Shown here one piece after another: positions 45,868 through 55,350 of a DNA stretch of 64,000 nucleotides. The stretch covers positions 507,735 to 571,734 of the forward strand of contig JADJWC010000004.1 of NCBI GenBank assembly GCA_016716565.1. Direction: 5' to 3'. Position 1 is the stretch's first letter. Every line of letters starts with the position of its first letter. The position numbers and the translations under genes were made by a program. A model generated the notes under the pieces. It ran no database searches. It saw nothing but the letters and a program-made list of their open reading frames with translations, and was not told where the DNA came from. The stretch comes from a bacterium (GTDB taxonomy: Bacteria > Bacteroidota > Ignavibacteria > Ignavibacteriales > Ignavibacteriaceae).

Positions 45868-46551
45868 ATGACAGGCAAACTTTATATAGTAAGTACACCA
45901 ATCGGTAATCTAAAGGATATTTCACTCCGTGCAATTGAAACACTTAATGAAGTAGATTTTATTTTATGTGAAGATACCCGCGTTACATCTGTGCTTCTTA
46001 AACAGTACAATATCATAAAGCAGCTGATATCTTTTAATGCGGTAAGTGAATCAAAAAAAATCCCTCCAATAATTGAGAGACTAAAGTTAGGACAAAGCTA
46101 TGCATTAGTTTCCGACTCTGGTACGCCAGCAATTTCAGATCCGGGAATTCGATTAATTTCCGAAGCAATAAAAAATAACATTGAGGTATCACCGATTCCC
46201 GGAGCAACCGCTTTAATCGCCGCATTAACAATCAGCGGACTTCCGACAGATTCTTTTGTATTTGAAGGATTTCTTCCTCAAAAAAAAGGAAGACAAAAAA
46301 AACTGCAAGGACTTTCTGAAGAAGAAAGAACAATTGTTTTATATGAATCCTCTCATAGAATTGAGAAGTTGATCGATGAATTAGTTGCATACTTCCCTTC
46401 CCGATATGTAGTTATATCACGAGAGCTGACAAAAAAATTTGAAGAAACCTGGCGCGGTTTTCCAGCTGAATTAAAAGAGAAGATGAACGAGAAAACAATT
46501 AAGGGAGAATTTGTTGTGGTGATTGCTAATAAAGAGTGGAAATCATTTTAA
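45868..46551 (+). CDS. rsmI: 16S rRNA (cytidine-2'-O)-methyltransferase
   Basis: The 227-residue tetrapyrrole-methylase-fold enzyme has LYIVSTPIGNLKDISLRAIE, FILCEDTRVTSVLL, ALVSDSGTPAISDPG and PIPGATALIAALTISGLPTD. RsmI 2'-O-methylates C1402 of 16S rRNA. The length is somewhat short because it lacks the C-terminal extension of the E. coli protein. It starts 18 bases after the lat terminator and converges with the RDD gene. Confidence 0.94.
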   Translation: MTGKLYIVSTPIGNLKDISLRAIETLNEVDFILCEDTRVTSVLLKQYNIIKQLISFNAVSESKKIPPIIERLKLGQSYALVSDSGTPAISDPGIRLISEAIKNNIEVSPIPGATALIAALTISGLPTDSFVFEGFLPQKKGRQKKLQGLSEEERTIVLYESSHRIEKLIDELVAYFPSRYVVISRELTKKFEETWRGFPAELKEKMNEKTIKGEFVVVIANKEWKSF

Positions 46552-46558
46552 AATATTC

Positions 46559-47299
46559 CTACTGTCCACCAACTAAATAATTATAGTCCTTCAGAATGGT
46601 ATCCAGGAAAGTAATTGCTCGCAATGTTGAACTTATTCCAATTTTCTTTTCGATTACAGCTTTGGTTTTTTGAAGCATCTGCTCGTATAAAAAAATATCA
46701 GGATTCTTATAATTCATATCCAACACTTCCTTTATTATAGCGATATCCTTATCACTCAAAGCTGTTACCTGCGGAAATTTTATCTCATAATTGATGGGTG
46801 TTGTTCTTAAAATTGTATCGTCAAGCTTCGCTTCGGTTTTTAGTTTGACGACAGTAGTGTTTGCAGCAAGATCACCAAGTCTTTGTCCTTTTCCGTTTAC
46901 CAGCATTGTAACAATTCCGACTGCACCGTAGAGAAAATAATCTATCGGAGACAATATCCATCTTAAAAAGAAACTGCCGATTCCAGCCTGGCTTCCATCA
47001 AGTCTCACAACCCGCATTTTCATTATTTTTTTGCCAAATGATTGTCCATTAAGAAAAGTCTCACAAAGAAGATGATAAAAAAATACAGGCAAAAAGAAAA
47101 TCACACCATATGCTACCGGAAAATAAAAAGCTGAGCCTTCTGTAGCATTTAGCAGCCAGATAAAAAGAAAAAAAACTGCAAGTACATACCCTACCATTAT
47201 AAGCACATCTATGATTGCTGCAACAATTCTTTCACCAATACTGGCAACCGGGTATTCAATGTTTACGTTTTGTGTTGTCTGGATTTCAATAGTTGACAT
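46559..47299 (-). CDS. RDD family membrane protein
   Basis: The 246-residue protein has an RDD domain: ERIVAAIIDVLIMVGYVLAV, then GQSFGKKIMKMRVVRLDGSQ and a third helix, WILSPIDYFLYGAVGIVTML. The C-terminal ~80 residues form a cytoplasmic helical tail. Last gene of the MoxR operon, nine bases after the DUF58 gene. RDD proteins are often linked to ion exchange or transport, but no function can be assigned here. Confidence 0.85.
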   Translation of the reverse strand: MSTIEIQTTQNVNIEYPVASIGERIVAAIIDVLIMVGYVLAVFFLFIWLLNATEGSAFYFPVAYGVIFFLPVFFYHLLCETFLNGQSFGKKIMKMRVVRLDGSQAGIGSFFLRWILSPIDYFLYGAVGIVTMLVNGKGQRLGDLAANTTVVKLKTEAKLDDTILRTTPINYEIKFPQVTALSDKDIAIIKEVLDMNYKNPDIFLYEQMLQKTKAVIEKKIGISSTLRAITFLDTILKDYNYLVGGQ

Positions 47300-47307
47300 A
47301 GTAGATA

Positions 47308-48639
47308 CTAAATCAATCCACGTGCCTTTAGTTCCAAATATTTATTTATTGTGTTTACAGAAAGATTCTGAGGTGTGGTAAGTATAGACTGAATACTGTA
47401 CCGGGCTAATTCCTTTACTATTAACCTTTTTTCGAAAGCAAATTTTTCCGCAATAGTTTTGTGATAAATATCCTCAACATCCTCTGCGGCCTTATCAATC
47501 AAAGCAAATAATTCAGTGTTGATAAAGAAAATCACGATTACCAGATGCGTTTGCGATAGTCTCCTCAGGCAAGCAAGCTGCCTTTGAAGTGCATTCAAGC
47601 TCTCAAAATTTGTGTACAACAAAATCAAGCTGCGATGGCTAATTTTTGTTAGTATCGTGCTCGAGAGAATTTCAAAATCAGATTCAAGAAAATCAGTCTT
47701 CTGATTATAAAGAAGCTCAAGAATATTTTCCATTTGGCGGGCCTGTCTATCTGCAGGAAGGATTTTACTTATTTTATTTGAGAAAGTGATAATTCCCGCT
47801 TTATCATGTTTTAGCATTGCTATACTGGAAATCACCAACGATGAATTTATTGCATAATCAAGCAAGCTTAATCCATTGAACGGCATTTTCATAACTCTGC
47901 CGATGTCAATAACACTATAAACCTGTTGCGATTTTTCATCATCAAAATGATTTACCATTAATTGTGCTTTTCTGGCAGTAGCTTTCCAATTAATTGTTCT
48001 GTAATCATCACCTCTGACATAGTCTCTTATATGATCAAATTCCATTGAATGACCGATACGACGGATTCTTTTTACACCGGCTTCTGTAAGTCTGTCAGAA
48101 ATCGCCATCAATTCATACTTCTTCATTTGTAAATAGGAAGGATAAACAGGGACAATTTTTGTTCCTTCAAAGCTGAATCTCCTCTTTACAAATCCTATTG
48201 GTGAAGAAGCAAAAATATTTGTGCTACCAAAATTATATTCGCCCCTCTTTACAGGACGTAATGAATAAGTAAAGACTTTTTCTGAGCCTTGTTCAAGTTT
48301 TACGTTAAATGAAAGACTACGAAGCTGAAATTCAAATGGTATCTCATCGATAATTTCACAACTGATTTTAAATACATAATTATTTTCCAGGATAATTTTA
48401 ATCTCATTATCATCACCATTTGATAAACGGTTCGGTACTGATCTAAAAGCATGAATTCCTTTTTTATTTGCGAAGAGAATTATTGTATCAGCAATAAGTA
48501 GAAAAATCAGAGATGCAAAAAGTAGTTGGCTGATTACAAATAAAGGAGTTATGAAATACGAAAAAACAAAAAGTATAACCAGTCCTGAAACTACCAGAAA
48601 TAATCTTGAAGAAAGATAGAAAGACTTGAGTGCTTTCAC
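47308..48639 (-). CDS. DUF58 domain protein (von Willebrand A-like), MoxR partner
   Basis: The 443-residue protein has two N-terminal membrane helices, a beta-rich region (RPVKRGEYNFGSTNIFASSP) and the DUF58 core (HIRDYVRGDDYRTINWKATA, RKAQLMVNHFDDEKSQQVYS) leading into a vWA-like fold. Its metal site reads VIDIGRVMKMPF, lacking the DxSxS serines. DUF58 proteins are regular partners of MoxR ATPases, probably as substrates or adaptors for insertion of metals or folding of membrane proteins. The start shares one base with the MoxR stop. Confidence 0.88.
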   Translation of the reverse strand: MKALKSFYLSSRLFLVVSGLVILFVFSYFITPLFVISQLLFASLIFLLIADTIILFANKKGIHAFRSVPNRLSNGDDNEIKIILENNYVFKISCEIIDEIPFEFQLRSLSFNVKLEQGSEKVFTYSLRPVKRGEYNFGSTNIFASSPIGFVKRRFSFEGTKIVPVYPSYLQMKKYELMAISDRLTEAGVKRIRRIGHSMEFDHIRDYVRGDDYRTINWKATARKAQLMVNHFDDEKSQQVYSVIDIGRVMKMPFNGLSLLDYAINSSLVISSIAMLKHDKAGIITFSNKISKILPADRQARQMENILELLYNQKTDFLESDFEILSSTILTKISHRSLILLYTNFESLNALQRQLACLRRLSQTHLVIVIFFINTELFALIDKAAEDVEDIYHKTIAEKFAFEKRLIVKELARYSIQSILTTPQNLSVNTINKYLELKARGLI

Positions 48640-49616
48640 TATCTAGGTACCTCTACCTTTTCGATTATTGATTTGATTATTTCATCGGGAGTTCTTCCCT
48701 CCATTTCTTTTTCAGGAGTAAGGATAATCCTATGTCTCAACGCCGGATAAACAACATGGTTAACATCATCTGGGGTAACAAAGTCTCTTCCATTCATAGC
48801 TGCAAAAGCTTTGGCTCCAATCATTATTGAAATTGAAGCTCTTGGTGAACCTCCCAAATAAAGATCGCTGTTATTTCGAGTTTTATTTACAATTTGAGTT
48901 ATATAACCGGCTACCTTTTCATCAAGATGAGCAGATCGTACTTGTTCCCTGAGATGACGAAGTCGTTCTTTTGTAAATACTGGTTGAATTAAATTTAGAT
49001 CATTTACATTTTTCCTGCTGTGAAGATCAAGCAGAATTTTAACCTCCTGTTCAGGAAGCGGATAATCCATTTCAACTTTGAATATAAATCTGTCAAGCTG
49101 AGCTTCAGGTAGTTTGTAAGTCCCTTCGTGCTCAATTGGATTTTGAGTTGCAAAGACGGTAAAGGGATTATCCAATTTGTATGTGTTTCCATCAACAGTA
49201 ACTTGTCGTTCCTCCATCGCTTCAAACAGGGCCGATTGCGTTTTAGCCGGTGAACGATTTATTTCGTCAATCAAAATAATGTTAGAAAAAATTGGTCCGC
49301 GGTTAAACTCAAATTCAGATGACTTCATATTAAACACTGAAGTACCAAGAATGTCCGATGGCATCAAATCAGGTGTAAATTGAATTCGGGAAAAATGAGC
49401 AGAGATAGTTCTTGCAATTATTTTGGCAAGAAGTGTTTTAGCAATACCAGGAACTCCTTCTATCAGTACATGACCATCAGCCAAAATAGCGGCGATCATC
49501 ATATCTATAATATTTTCTTGCCCGATAATTATTTTTTTGACTTCTGTTCTTACTTTGTCAATGGATTCTTTTAGTTCACTGAGATCGGTACGTGGAGTTA
49601 AGTTTGTTTCTTCCAT
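48639..49616 (-). CDS. MoxR family AAA+ ATPase
   Basis: The 325-residue ATPase has Walker A LIEGVPGIAKTLLAKIIA, Walker B IILIDEINRSPAKTQSALFE, sensor FTVFATQNPIEHEGTYKLPE and the lid with GGSPRASISIMIGAKA. MoxR proteins are chaperone-like ATPases working with vWA/DUF58 partners. It is embedded in a run of genes that overlap by one base each. Confidence 0.93.
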   Translation of the reverse strand: MEETNLTPRTDLSELKESIDKVRTEVKKIIIGQENIIDMMIAAILADGHVLIEGVPGIAKTLLAKIIARTISAHFSRIQFTPDLMPSDILGTSVFNMKSSEFEFNRGPIFSNIILIDEINRSPAKTQSALFEAMEERQVTVDGNTYKLDNPFTVFATQNPIEHEGTYKLPEAQLDRFIFKVEMDYPLPEQEVKILLDLHSRKNVNDLNLIQPVFTKERLRHLREQVRSAHLDEKVAGYITQIVNKTRNNSDLYLGGSPRASISIMIGAKAFAAMNGRDFVTPDDVNHVVYPALRHRIILTPEKEMEGRTPDEIIKSIIEKVEVPR

Positions 49617-50788
49617 TATTTTGTTCTTTCGTAAAATTTTTCAATTCTGTGATTGATGTTAATTAATTCCTCTTCTGTTATTTTTTTAGTGCAGCTAATT
49701 TTCTCAATATCTCTGAATAATGCTTTAATATTTGCTTCAGGAATCGAAGATTTTTCGGCAATTTTCTTCATCGTTTCATTATCAAATGTGCTCGTCTTAA
49801 TAAAATATTTATTCCTGATATAGTCAAATAAATAAGCAACTTTCTTCTCAGCGATGTTTTTGTAATCCTTCTGCTGATAATACAAATTACCGACTGTCTC
49901 AACAAATTCCAGTGTGGTGTTGCTCAATGGCTTAATTACCGGGATTATTCTCTGCTTTCTTCTTCCATAAAAAATAATAAATAGAACAATTGAGCCAAGT
50001 ATCAAGTAATAAGCCCACTTCAATGAAGTTTGGGAAATGATATATTGAAGTGCTGAAGCATTGAATTTGTTGCCATCTTTATAATAATCATCCCAGAATG
50101 TTTCCTGCAGAGGGAGATGCGATAGTGCTATGCTTACGTAGTCGTTATTTCCTGAATTCATCAGATGATAGTTTGTAAAAGCTAAAGGAACTGTATTCAG
50201 GAAGAAATTGCCGTTCCCGTATTTTATTCTGATGAAGTTTGCATTGTCATCCTCATTTTTTCCAAGTATTTCAACAAATGATGTATCAAATTCACTAAAG
50301 TAATTTTCAAAATTACCTTTGCGATAGTGATAATCATTTTCTGATTTTAATTCTGGAAGTGTAAAATTTATTCTTGCTGAGTCTTCACTGAAAATGTTAT
50401 CGTATGATTTTATTTTTAAAGAATCGGCGAGCGGGCCATAAATTCCAAAAGCAGAAATGAATACATTGTTACCTGTTGCTACATAATTGAGAAGATATTC
50501 AATATCAAGTCTGTCGGGTGAAAAGTAGGAATTAATAAAAATATAATTTGTGTTATAGAAATCCTGATCTTTGAGGATATTATAAATGGGTAATTCCTTT
50601 ATACTGATGCTTTCTGGAAATAATTCTTTTGCGGCATCAGAAATAATGTATCCACCGTAAGGTATCTTATCTTTTCGTGCAAAACTTTTACTCCAATCAA
50701 CTTCTTCAGGTTCAAGGCTTTTAATAACCGTCAACAGAATTAAAGTTATTAAAAGTGGAACCAAATATTTTAAATTCTTTTTTTTCAT
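49616..50788 (-). CDS. DUF4350 domain membrane protein
   Basis: The 390-residue protein has an N-terminal membrane helix (LKYLVPLLITLILLTVIKSL), an extracytoplasmic domain starting VDWSKSFARKDKIPYGGYII, as in DUF4350/GldG-like proteins, a second helix (ALKWAYYLILGSIVLFIIFY-like) and a cytoplasmic C-terminal domain. Function is unknown. Genes of this family accompany MoxR and DUF4129 genes. Start and stop each share one base with the neighbouring genes. Confidence 0.82.
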   Translation of the reverse strand: MKKKNLKYLVPLLITLILLTVIKSLEPEEVDWSKSFARKDKIPYGGYIISDAAKELFPESISIKELPIYNILKDQDFYNTNYIFINSYFSPDRLDIEYLLNYVATGNNVFISAFGIYGPLADSLKIKSYDNIFSEDSARINFTLPELKSENDYHYRKGNFENYFSEFDTSFVEILGKNEDDNANFIRIKYGNGNFFLNTVPLAFTNYHLMNSGNNDYVSIALSHLPLQETFWDDYYKDGNKFNASALQYIISQTSLKWAYYLILGSIVLFIIFYGRRKQRIIPVIKPLSNTTLEFVETVGNLYYQQKDYKNIAEKKVAYLFDYIRNKYFIKTSTFDNETMKKIAEKSSIPEANIKALFRDIEKISCTKKITEEELININHRIEKFYERTK

Positions 50789-51561
50789 CAGGCTTTAATC
50801 AAAGCGTAAAGTTTATTAAAGTCAACTTTGAATGAATTGATTATACTCTCATCAACCAGGAAGTCACCGTACCAGATTCGTTCAAAGCCTAAAGTTGTAT
50901 TTCTGAAAACCGATGCAATCTGAATATCTCTGATTTCATTTAAATATTGATAATTGGTTTTATTATTCCTCAGTTCAATTAAACCTTTACCCGAAAGTAA
51001 TTGTAACGATTTCAGATACATATAACGTATAGCAATTTTATATTGCTTACTTTCTATGGCAGCAGAAATATGATCATCAAAATTCATCTGATTGATATCT
51101 TCATCTTCCTCACTCAATTTCAATTCGCTCGAGTTAATCTTTCCAAATAAAAAACCACGTCGATCAGCTTTTAATAACCCTCTGATAATTAGAATCAAAG
51201 CTATTGCCATTAAACCATAGTAAAGAATATCAAGTAAAGTTGAGTACGCTTTCGACGAACTCAGAATAATTAGCTGCTGATTGATCCAGTTTTTGATTTT
51301 AGTTATCCAATCATCTGCTTCTTTCGGACCTCCATCGTAATTAAAAGCTGAGTCATTTTTGTATTTATCCAAAAATCCATCGGGAAGTGTCCTTAGATTT
51401 ATAATCAAACTATCTTCTTTAGCTGAATATATTTTTTTGGTCGAATCAATATCTGCAGTATAATCAGGTTTAACAACTGATGCTGCTTTTTGGGCATAGT
51501 TAACTTGTACAAAAAATACTATAAAAACTGACAGAAAGAGATATATCCGAATAAAACTCAT
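50788..51561 (-). CDS. DUF4129 domain membrane protein
   Basis: The 257-residue protein has a signal peptide (MSFIRIYLFLSVFIVFFVQV), one central membrane helix (TLLDILYYGLMAIALILIIR) and a cytoplasmic C-terminal DUF4129 domain (KQYKIAIRYMYLKSLQLLSG, GLIELRNNKTNYQYLNEI). This domain architecture is typical of the MoxR/DUF58 operon. The role is unknown. Confidence 0.82.
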   Translation of the reverse strand: MSFIRIYLFLSVFIVFFVQVNYAQKAASVVKPDYTADIDSTKKIYSAKEDSLIINLRTLPDGFLDKYKNDSAFNYDGGPKEADDWITKIKNWINQQLIILSSSKAYSTLLDILYYGLMAIALILIIRGLLKADRRGFLFGKINSSELKLSEEDEDINQMNFDDHISAAIESKQYKIAIRYMYLKSLQLLSGKGLIELRNNKTNYQYLNEIRDIQIASVFRNTTLGFERIWYGDFLVDESIINSFKVDFNKLYALIKA

Positions 51562-52388
51562 TACTTTATTTGATCGATTTGTTCCAGTAACCCGGGAGCT
51601 TCTTTGCGTTCAACAAGGTTGTAATAGTGAAATGCAATTGCAACAGTGCTGATTGAATAAAGAATTACTCCAAGTGATGAAATTATAGATGTGATGATAT
51701 AAAGAATTCGGTTCAGTCCGCTTGATTCAGAATCAACTCCGGAAAACGCTGTGACAAACATCATTATATAAGTTGGAATGTAAAGTGCATACGTCAAAAA
51801 TCCTTGAATTATTCCGATGACTAGTATGAATCCAAAAGTGAACCACCAATTGTCCTTAATCAATTTGATGCAACGGCTTACCGCATCAAAGAATCCAATT
51901 TCCTCTTCGAGTCTGACGATGAAAATAATTGAAAGAGTAATTGAAAGGTAGATACCAGGAACAATTAAAAAGACAAATCCCAATCCAACAAAAAATGAAT
52001 AACCTATTCCTGTCAAAAATACTGGAAAGAAGATCTTTTTAACTCTCTTCCATACATCGTCAATCTCAAATACTCCGGTTTCTGATTCTTTGTAAAACAA
52101 TAAGATGCGCATAAGTAACTACCGTAATTATCACATAAGATATGATCATAAAATATAGCAAAAGCAGAAAGGAAATCCAATTCATTCCAAATCCTGATTG
52201 TAAGCAAAATTGAACATCGAAGATTGATAAATCCCCATAAACACACCAGCCAGAAGAATAAAAGGCGAAGCAATTAATAAATTCGATTTGAATAAAAGAA
52301 TAAAGTTTCTTCTTATGTAATCGAATGTTACGTTAAGCAGAGCACCAAAATCTCTGACTTTTCGAAATTCAATTTTTGCCTGATTCAT
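51561..52388 (-). CDS. Polytopic membrane protein of the MoxR operon (two frameshifts)
   Basis: I do not recognise a named family with certainty; the layout resembles the glycerophosphodiesterase-type or DUF975-like membrane domains. Beginning at MNQAKIEFRKVRDFGALLNV (52388), the frame shifts near 52190 and again near 52105 and then runs to 51561. The net length is a whole 276 codons, so the two shifts cancel. At least six hydrophobic segments are visible (NWISFLLLLYFMIISYVIIT, YSFFVGLGFVFLIVPGIYLS, WWFTFGFILVIGIIQGFLTY). The start overlaps the SpoIIM-like gene and the stop shares one base with the DUF4129 gene. Confidence 0.68.
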
Positions 52389-53349
52389 TCGCAACCTCAA
52401 TACTTTTAAATAATTTATTTGGGTAAATAAAAAAATACCAGATAACAAATGCCAATGAACTTAAAATAATTGTTAAACTTAAAATCATTGGCATACCCGT
52501 ATGCCTCGTTACAAATGATTCAAGAAATCCTGCTGTCATGAATATTGGAATGAGACTTACAATCATCTTTAATCCTTCCTTAGCGGAAATCATAAATGAC
52601 TGCCTGCGTGAATAAGTCCCCGGAAATAAAATACTGTTGCCAAGAACCAAACCTGCAGCTCCGGCAATGATTATTGCAGATATTTCGAGAGTTCCATGTA
52701 TCCAGATTACAAGAATAGATTCAAACAAAAGATCGTGTATGTGAAAGAAATATTGAAATGCTCCTAACATTATTCCGTTTGACATTAATATCCAGCCAGT
52801 TCCAAATGAGAGCAGCAGACCAAACATAAATGCAATGAATGAAACTCTGATATTATTGAATGTTATGCCGAGGAACATATCAACCCCATTCATCTGTTTA
52901 TAAACAGCCAGCGGATCACCCTTGTCAATATTTTCAAGAGTCATATTAACATAACTGTCGCCCATAATAAGTCGGACAAAACCAGAATCACCTGCAGATG
53001 AAACAATGCCAATAAGCATTGAAAGAAAAAATATCGAGAAAGAAATAATTATCTTCATTCTATGCTTGTAAAAAAGTAAGGGTGCTTCATATTTCCAGAA
53101 TCTAAGGAATCTTTCCTTTCTTTCTTTTTTACTTTTATAGATTGATTGATGAATACGTGCGGTGAGAGAATTTAAGTATTGTGTTGTTTTGCTTTCGGGA
53201 TAAAAAGTTCTGGAGTAAGAAAGATCATCGGTTAATTCTATGAAAAGATCAGCAAGTTTATCAGGATTGACATTTTCTTTTAAGGCAAGAAACTGTTCAA
53301 CTTCTTTCCATTTCTCAGCATTCTTTTTAAGGAATGTAACTTCTCTCAA
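52369..53349 (-). CDS. Stage II sporulation protein M-like membrane protein
   Basis: The 326-residue protein has a cytoplasmic helical N-terminus and a SpoIIM/DUF95 membrane domain from about residue 95 (MKIIISFSIFFLSMLIGIVS, FNNIRVSFIAFMFGLLLSFG, IWIHGTLEISAIIIAGAAGL). In Bacillus SpoIIM takes part in septal remodelling. In Gram-negative bacteria the family is a conserved, uncharacterised companion of RDD and MoxR genes. It is the first gene of the overlapping membrane operon, 14 bases after apt. Confidence 0.87.
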   Translation of the reverse strand: MREVTFLKKNAEKWKEVEQFLALKENVNPDKLADLFIELTDDLSYSRTFYPESKTTQYLNSLTARIHQSIYKSKKERKERFLRFWKYEAPLLFYKHRMKIIISFSIFFLSMLIGIVSSAGDSGFVRLIMGDSYVNMTLENIDKGDPLAVYKQMNGVDMFLGITFNNIRVSFIAFMFGLLLSFGTGWILMSNGIMLGAFQYFFHIHDLLFESILVIWIHGTLEISAIIIAGAAGLVLGNSILFPGTYSRRQSFMISAKEGLKMIVSLIPIFMTAGFLESFVTRHTGMPMILSLTIILSSLAFVIWYFFIYPNKLFKSIEVANESGKN

Positions 53350-53363
53350 ATTATATCTTTCGG

Positions 53364-53894
53364 CTAGTTTTCATCTTCATAATTAATGAGTGAATTCACA
53401 TTGTAATTTCTAAGTTTTTCGCGCCCATTAAGAAACGACAACTCAATTATGAATGAGACAAGGACAACTTCACCGCCAAGCTTTTCTACTAATTTACAGG
53501 CAGCTTCGGCTGTCCCACCGGTAGCAAGAAGATCATCATGAATTAAAACTTTATCACCTTTGCTGATTGCATCTTTGTGTATTTCTATTTTGTCCAGTCC
53601 ATACTCTAACTGATAGGTTTGTGATTCCTTTTCTGCCGGAAGCTTTCCAGGTTTTCTTACAGGAACAAAGCCAGCATTTAATTGATTTGCCAACATCGCT
53701 CCAAATATGAAGCCTCGTGATTCAACTCCAACTACTTTATCAACCTTTTTATCTTCTGCATGGGATAGCAATAGATTCAGCGTTTCCTTTACAGCTACGG
53801 GGTCTTTTAACAGTGTAGTAATATCCCGGAACATAATTCCTTTGATCGGAAAATCCCGGATGCTCCGGATGTATTTTTTAAGGTCTGCTGGCAT
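53364..53894 (-). CDS. apt: Adenine phosphoribosyltransferase
   Basis: The 176-residue enzyme has the Apt start (IRSIRDFPIKGIMFRDITTL), GVESRGFIFGAMLANQLNAG, PGKLPAEKESQTYQLEYG and the PRPP site VLIHDDLLATGGTAEAA. It salvages adenine to AMP. It lies between the enoyl-CoA hydratase gene (8-base gap) and the membrane operon (14-base gap), probably all in one transcript. Confidence 0.95.
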   Translation of the reverse strand: MPADLKKYIRSIRDFPIKGIMFRDITTLLKDPVAVKETLNLLLSHAEDKKVDKVVGVESRGFIFGAMLANQLNAGFVPVRKPGKLPAEKESQTYQLEYGLDKIEIHKDAISKGDKVLIHDDLLATGGTAEAACKLVEKLGGEVVLVSFIIELSFLNGREKLRNYNVNSLINYEDEN

Positions 53895-53902
53895 AACCGT
53901 TC

Positions 53903-54652
53903 CTATTTTTTATTAAGAAATTTGTTTAAGCCTTTTTTAAAATCATCAGTTGTGCGGCTGATTGTATTTAGACCGATACAATATTCAACTGATTCTTCGA
54001 TTGATAAATTCGACACCTTTCTGATCAAATCCTTTGTCATTATCATACTGGATTCTGAGTTCGTTTTAATTTTAGACGATAAATTCAAAGAAAATTCTAA
54101 TGCATTGTTAAATAAGTAGTTAACGAATCCAATCTCATAAGCTCGTTTGGCTTCAATTATATCACCGGACAGTAACAATTGTTTTGCCATTCCTTCACCA
54201 ACTCTTCTAATTAGAAATGTTGAAACGATAGCAGGTATGAATCCAATTTTTACTTCTGAATAACCAAACTTTGCATTTTTTTCGTCAGCAACGATTATAT
54301 CGCATACAGAAGCCAGTCCGCACCCGCCAGCGATGGCTGCTCCGTTTACTGCAGCAATAACTGGCTTCGGGAAATTATATATCATTAAAAATAAATCGGC
54401 TAGTTCCCGGGAATCTTTTTCGTTATCTAATGATGAATAATTCCTCATCTCATTATGGTATTCAAGATCTGCACCTGCACAGAAAGCTTTTCCCTCACCT
54501 GTAATAATCACGACTTTAACCGAATCATCATCACCTGCTTCCATTAGCTTTGACTTCATCTGACTTACCAATTCGGGATGAAGTGAATTTCTTTTTTCAG
54601 GACGATTGAGAGTTAAAATCCCGATTTCGTTTTCGAGTTCATATTTTATCAT
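53903..54652 (-). CDS. Enoyl-CoA hydratase/isomerase family protein
   Basis: The 249-residue crotonase-fold enzyme has the oxyanion-hole motifs GKAFCAGADLEYHNEM and NGAAIAGGCGLASVCDIIV and the active-site segment AKFGYSEVKIGFIPAIVSTF with a Glu at the first acid position. It resembles methylglutaconyl-CoA hydratase or short-chain enoyl-CoA hydratase; the exact substrate cannot be told. It lies 17 bases after the PAP2 gene. Confidence 0.9.
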   Translation of the reverse strand: MIKYELENEIGILTLNRPEKRNSLHPELVSQMKSKLMEAGDDDSVKVVIITGEGKAFCAGADLEYHNEMRNYSSLDNEKDSRELADLFLMIYNFPKPVIAAVNGAAIAGGCGLASVCDIIVADEKNAKFGYSEVKIGFIPAIVSTFLIRRVGEGMAKQLLLSGDIIEAKRAYEIGFVNYLFNNALEFSLNLSSKIKTNSESSMIMTKDLIRKVSNLSIEESVEYCIGLNTISRTTDDFKKGLNKFLNKK

Positions 54653-54669
54653 AATTCCACCAAAATTTA

Positions 54670-55271
54670 TTATTCAAACAAACGAACAATAAAATACATT
54701 TGCAAATACACTGAGATAAAGCCAAATAGTATACCAGCTATCACCTGTGCAGATGTGTGCACTTTCAATTGAATCCTAGACCATCCAACTAATAGAACTA
54801 TAATTGAGAATATTAAAGCTATCGGTCCGAAAGCATACGTCACTGCAGCCAATGGACCTGCAGCACCCATGGCATGCGCACTGATTTTCCAGTATTTGTT
54901 AATTAAGATTGTAACTAACGTATTGGAAATATAACAAAACCAAAATGCGATTGAAATAATATGAACATTAAAGTTTATCAGCAGGATCAGTCCAATTAAA
55001 TAAAATCCGACTGAGATTACAAATGGTACTGTTCTTTCTTCCTTTATAGACGCATCAAGGTCAACAATTTTTTTCGCTTTCGAAGAACAACAAATAAAAT
55101 GATCGGTGCCGCAAATCCTAACAAGACGCAACCAGAATTGTGACCATTATTTTCAAAGATTCTGTTTCAATTGTAAAAGCAAAGATTGTGGAAAACGATT
55201 ATGGTAAATGAAGGGAGGGACAAAGAGAGTTGAGATGAACCTTGCAAGCTTTTCTGTTTTTCTTTTGTCAT
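54670..55271 (-). CDS. PAP2-like membrane phosphatase (frameshifted N-terminal part)
   Basis: The C-terminal 140 residues are in one frame and show membrane helices with phosphatase motifs ISAHAMGAAGPLA and RIQLKVHTSAQVIAG. Upstream, switching frames restores MTKEKQKSL..., FTIIVF, LKIMVTILVAS and LLGFAAPIILFVVLRKRKK. The start is then the ATG at 55271 and the length about 200 residues. At least three indels are needed. PAP2-type enzymes dephosphorylate lipid phosphates such as undecaprenyl pyrophosphate or phosphatidate. Confidence 0.72.
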
Positions 55272-55350
55272 TTCCCACTTATTTGAGCATCTTTAATGAA
55301 TTTGATTGAGACCCTACTGAAACGAATTCAGAGTAACAATTAGATTAGCA

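Noticed and set aside
52369..53349. SpoIIM-like gene taken as evidence of sporulation
   Set aside because: The SpoIIM domain is widespread in non-sporulating Gram-negative bacteria next to RDD/MoxR genes, and no other sporulation gene is present.
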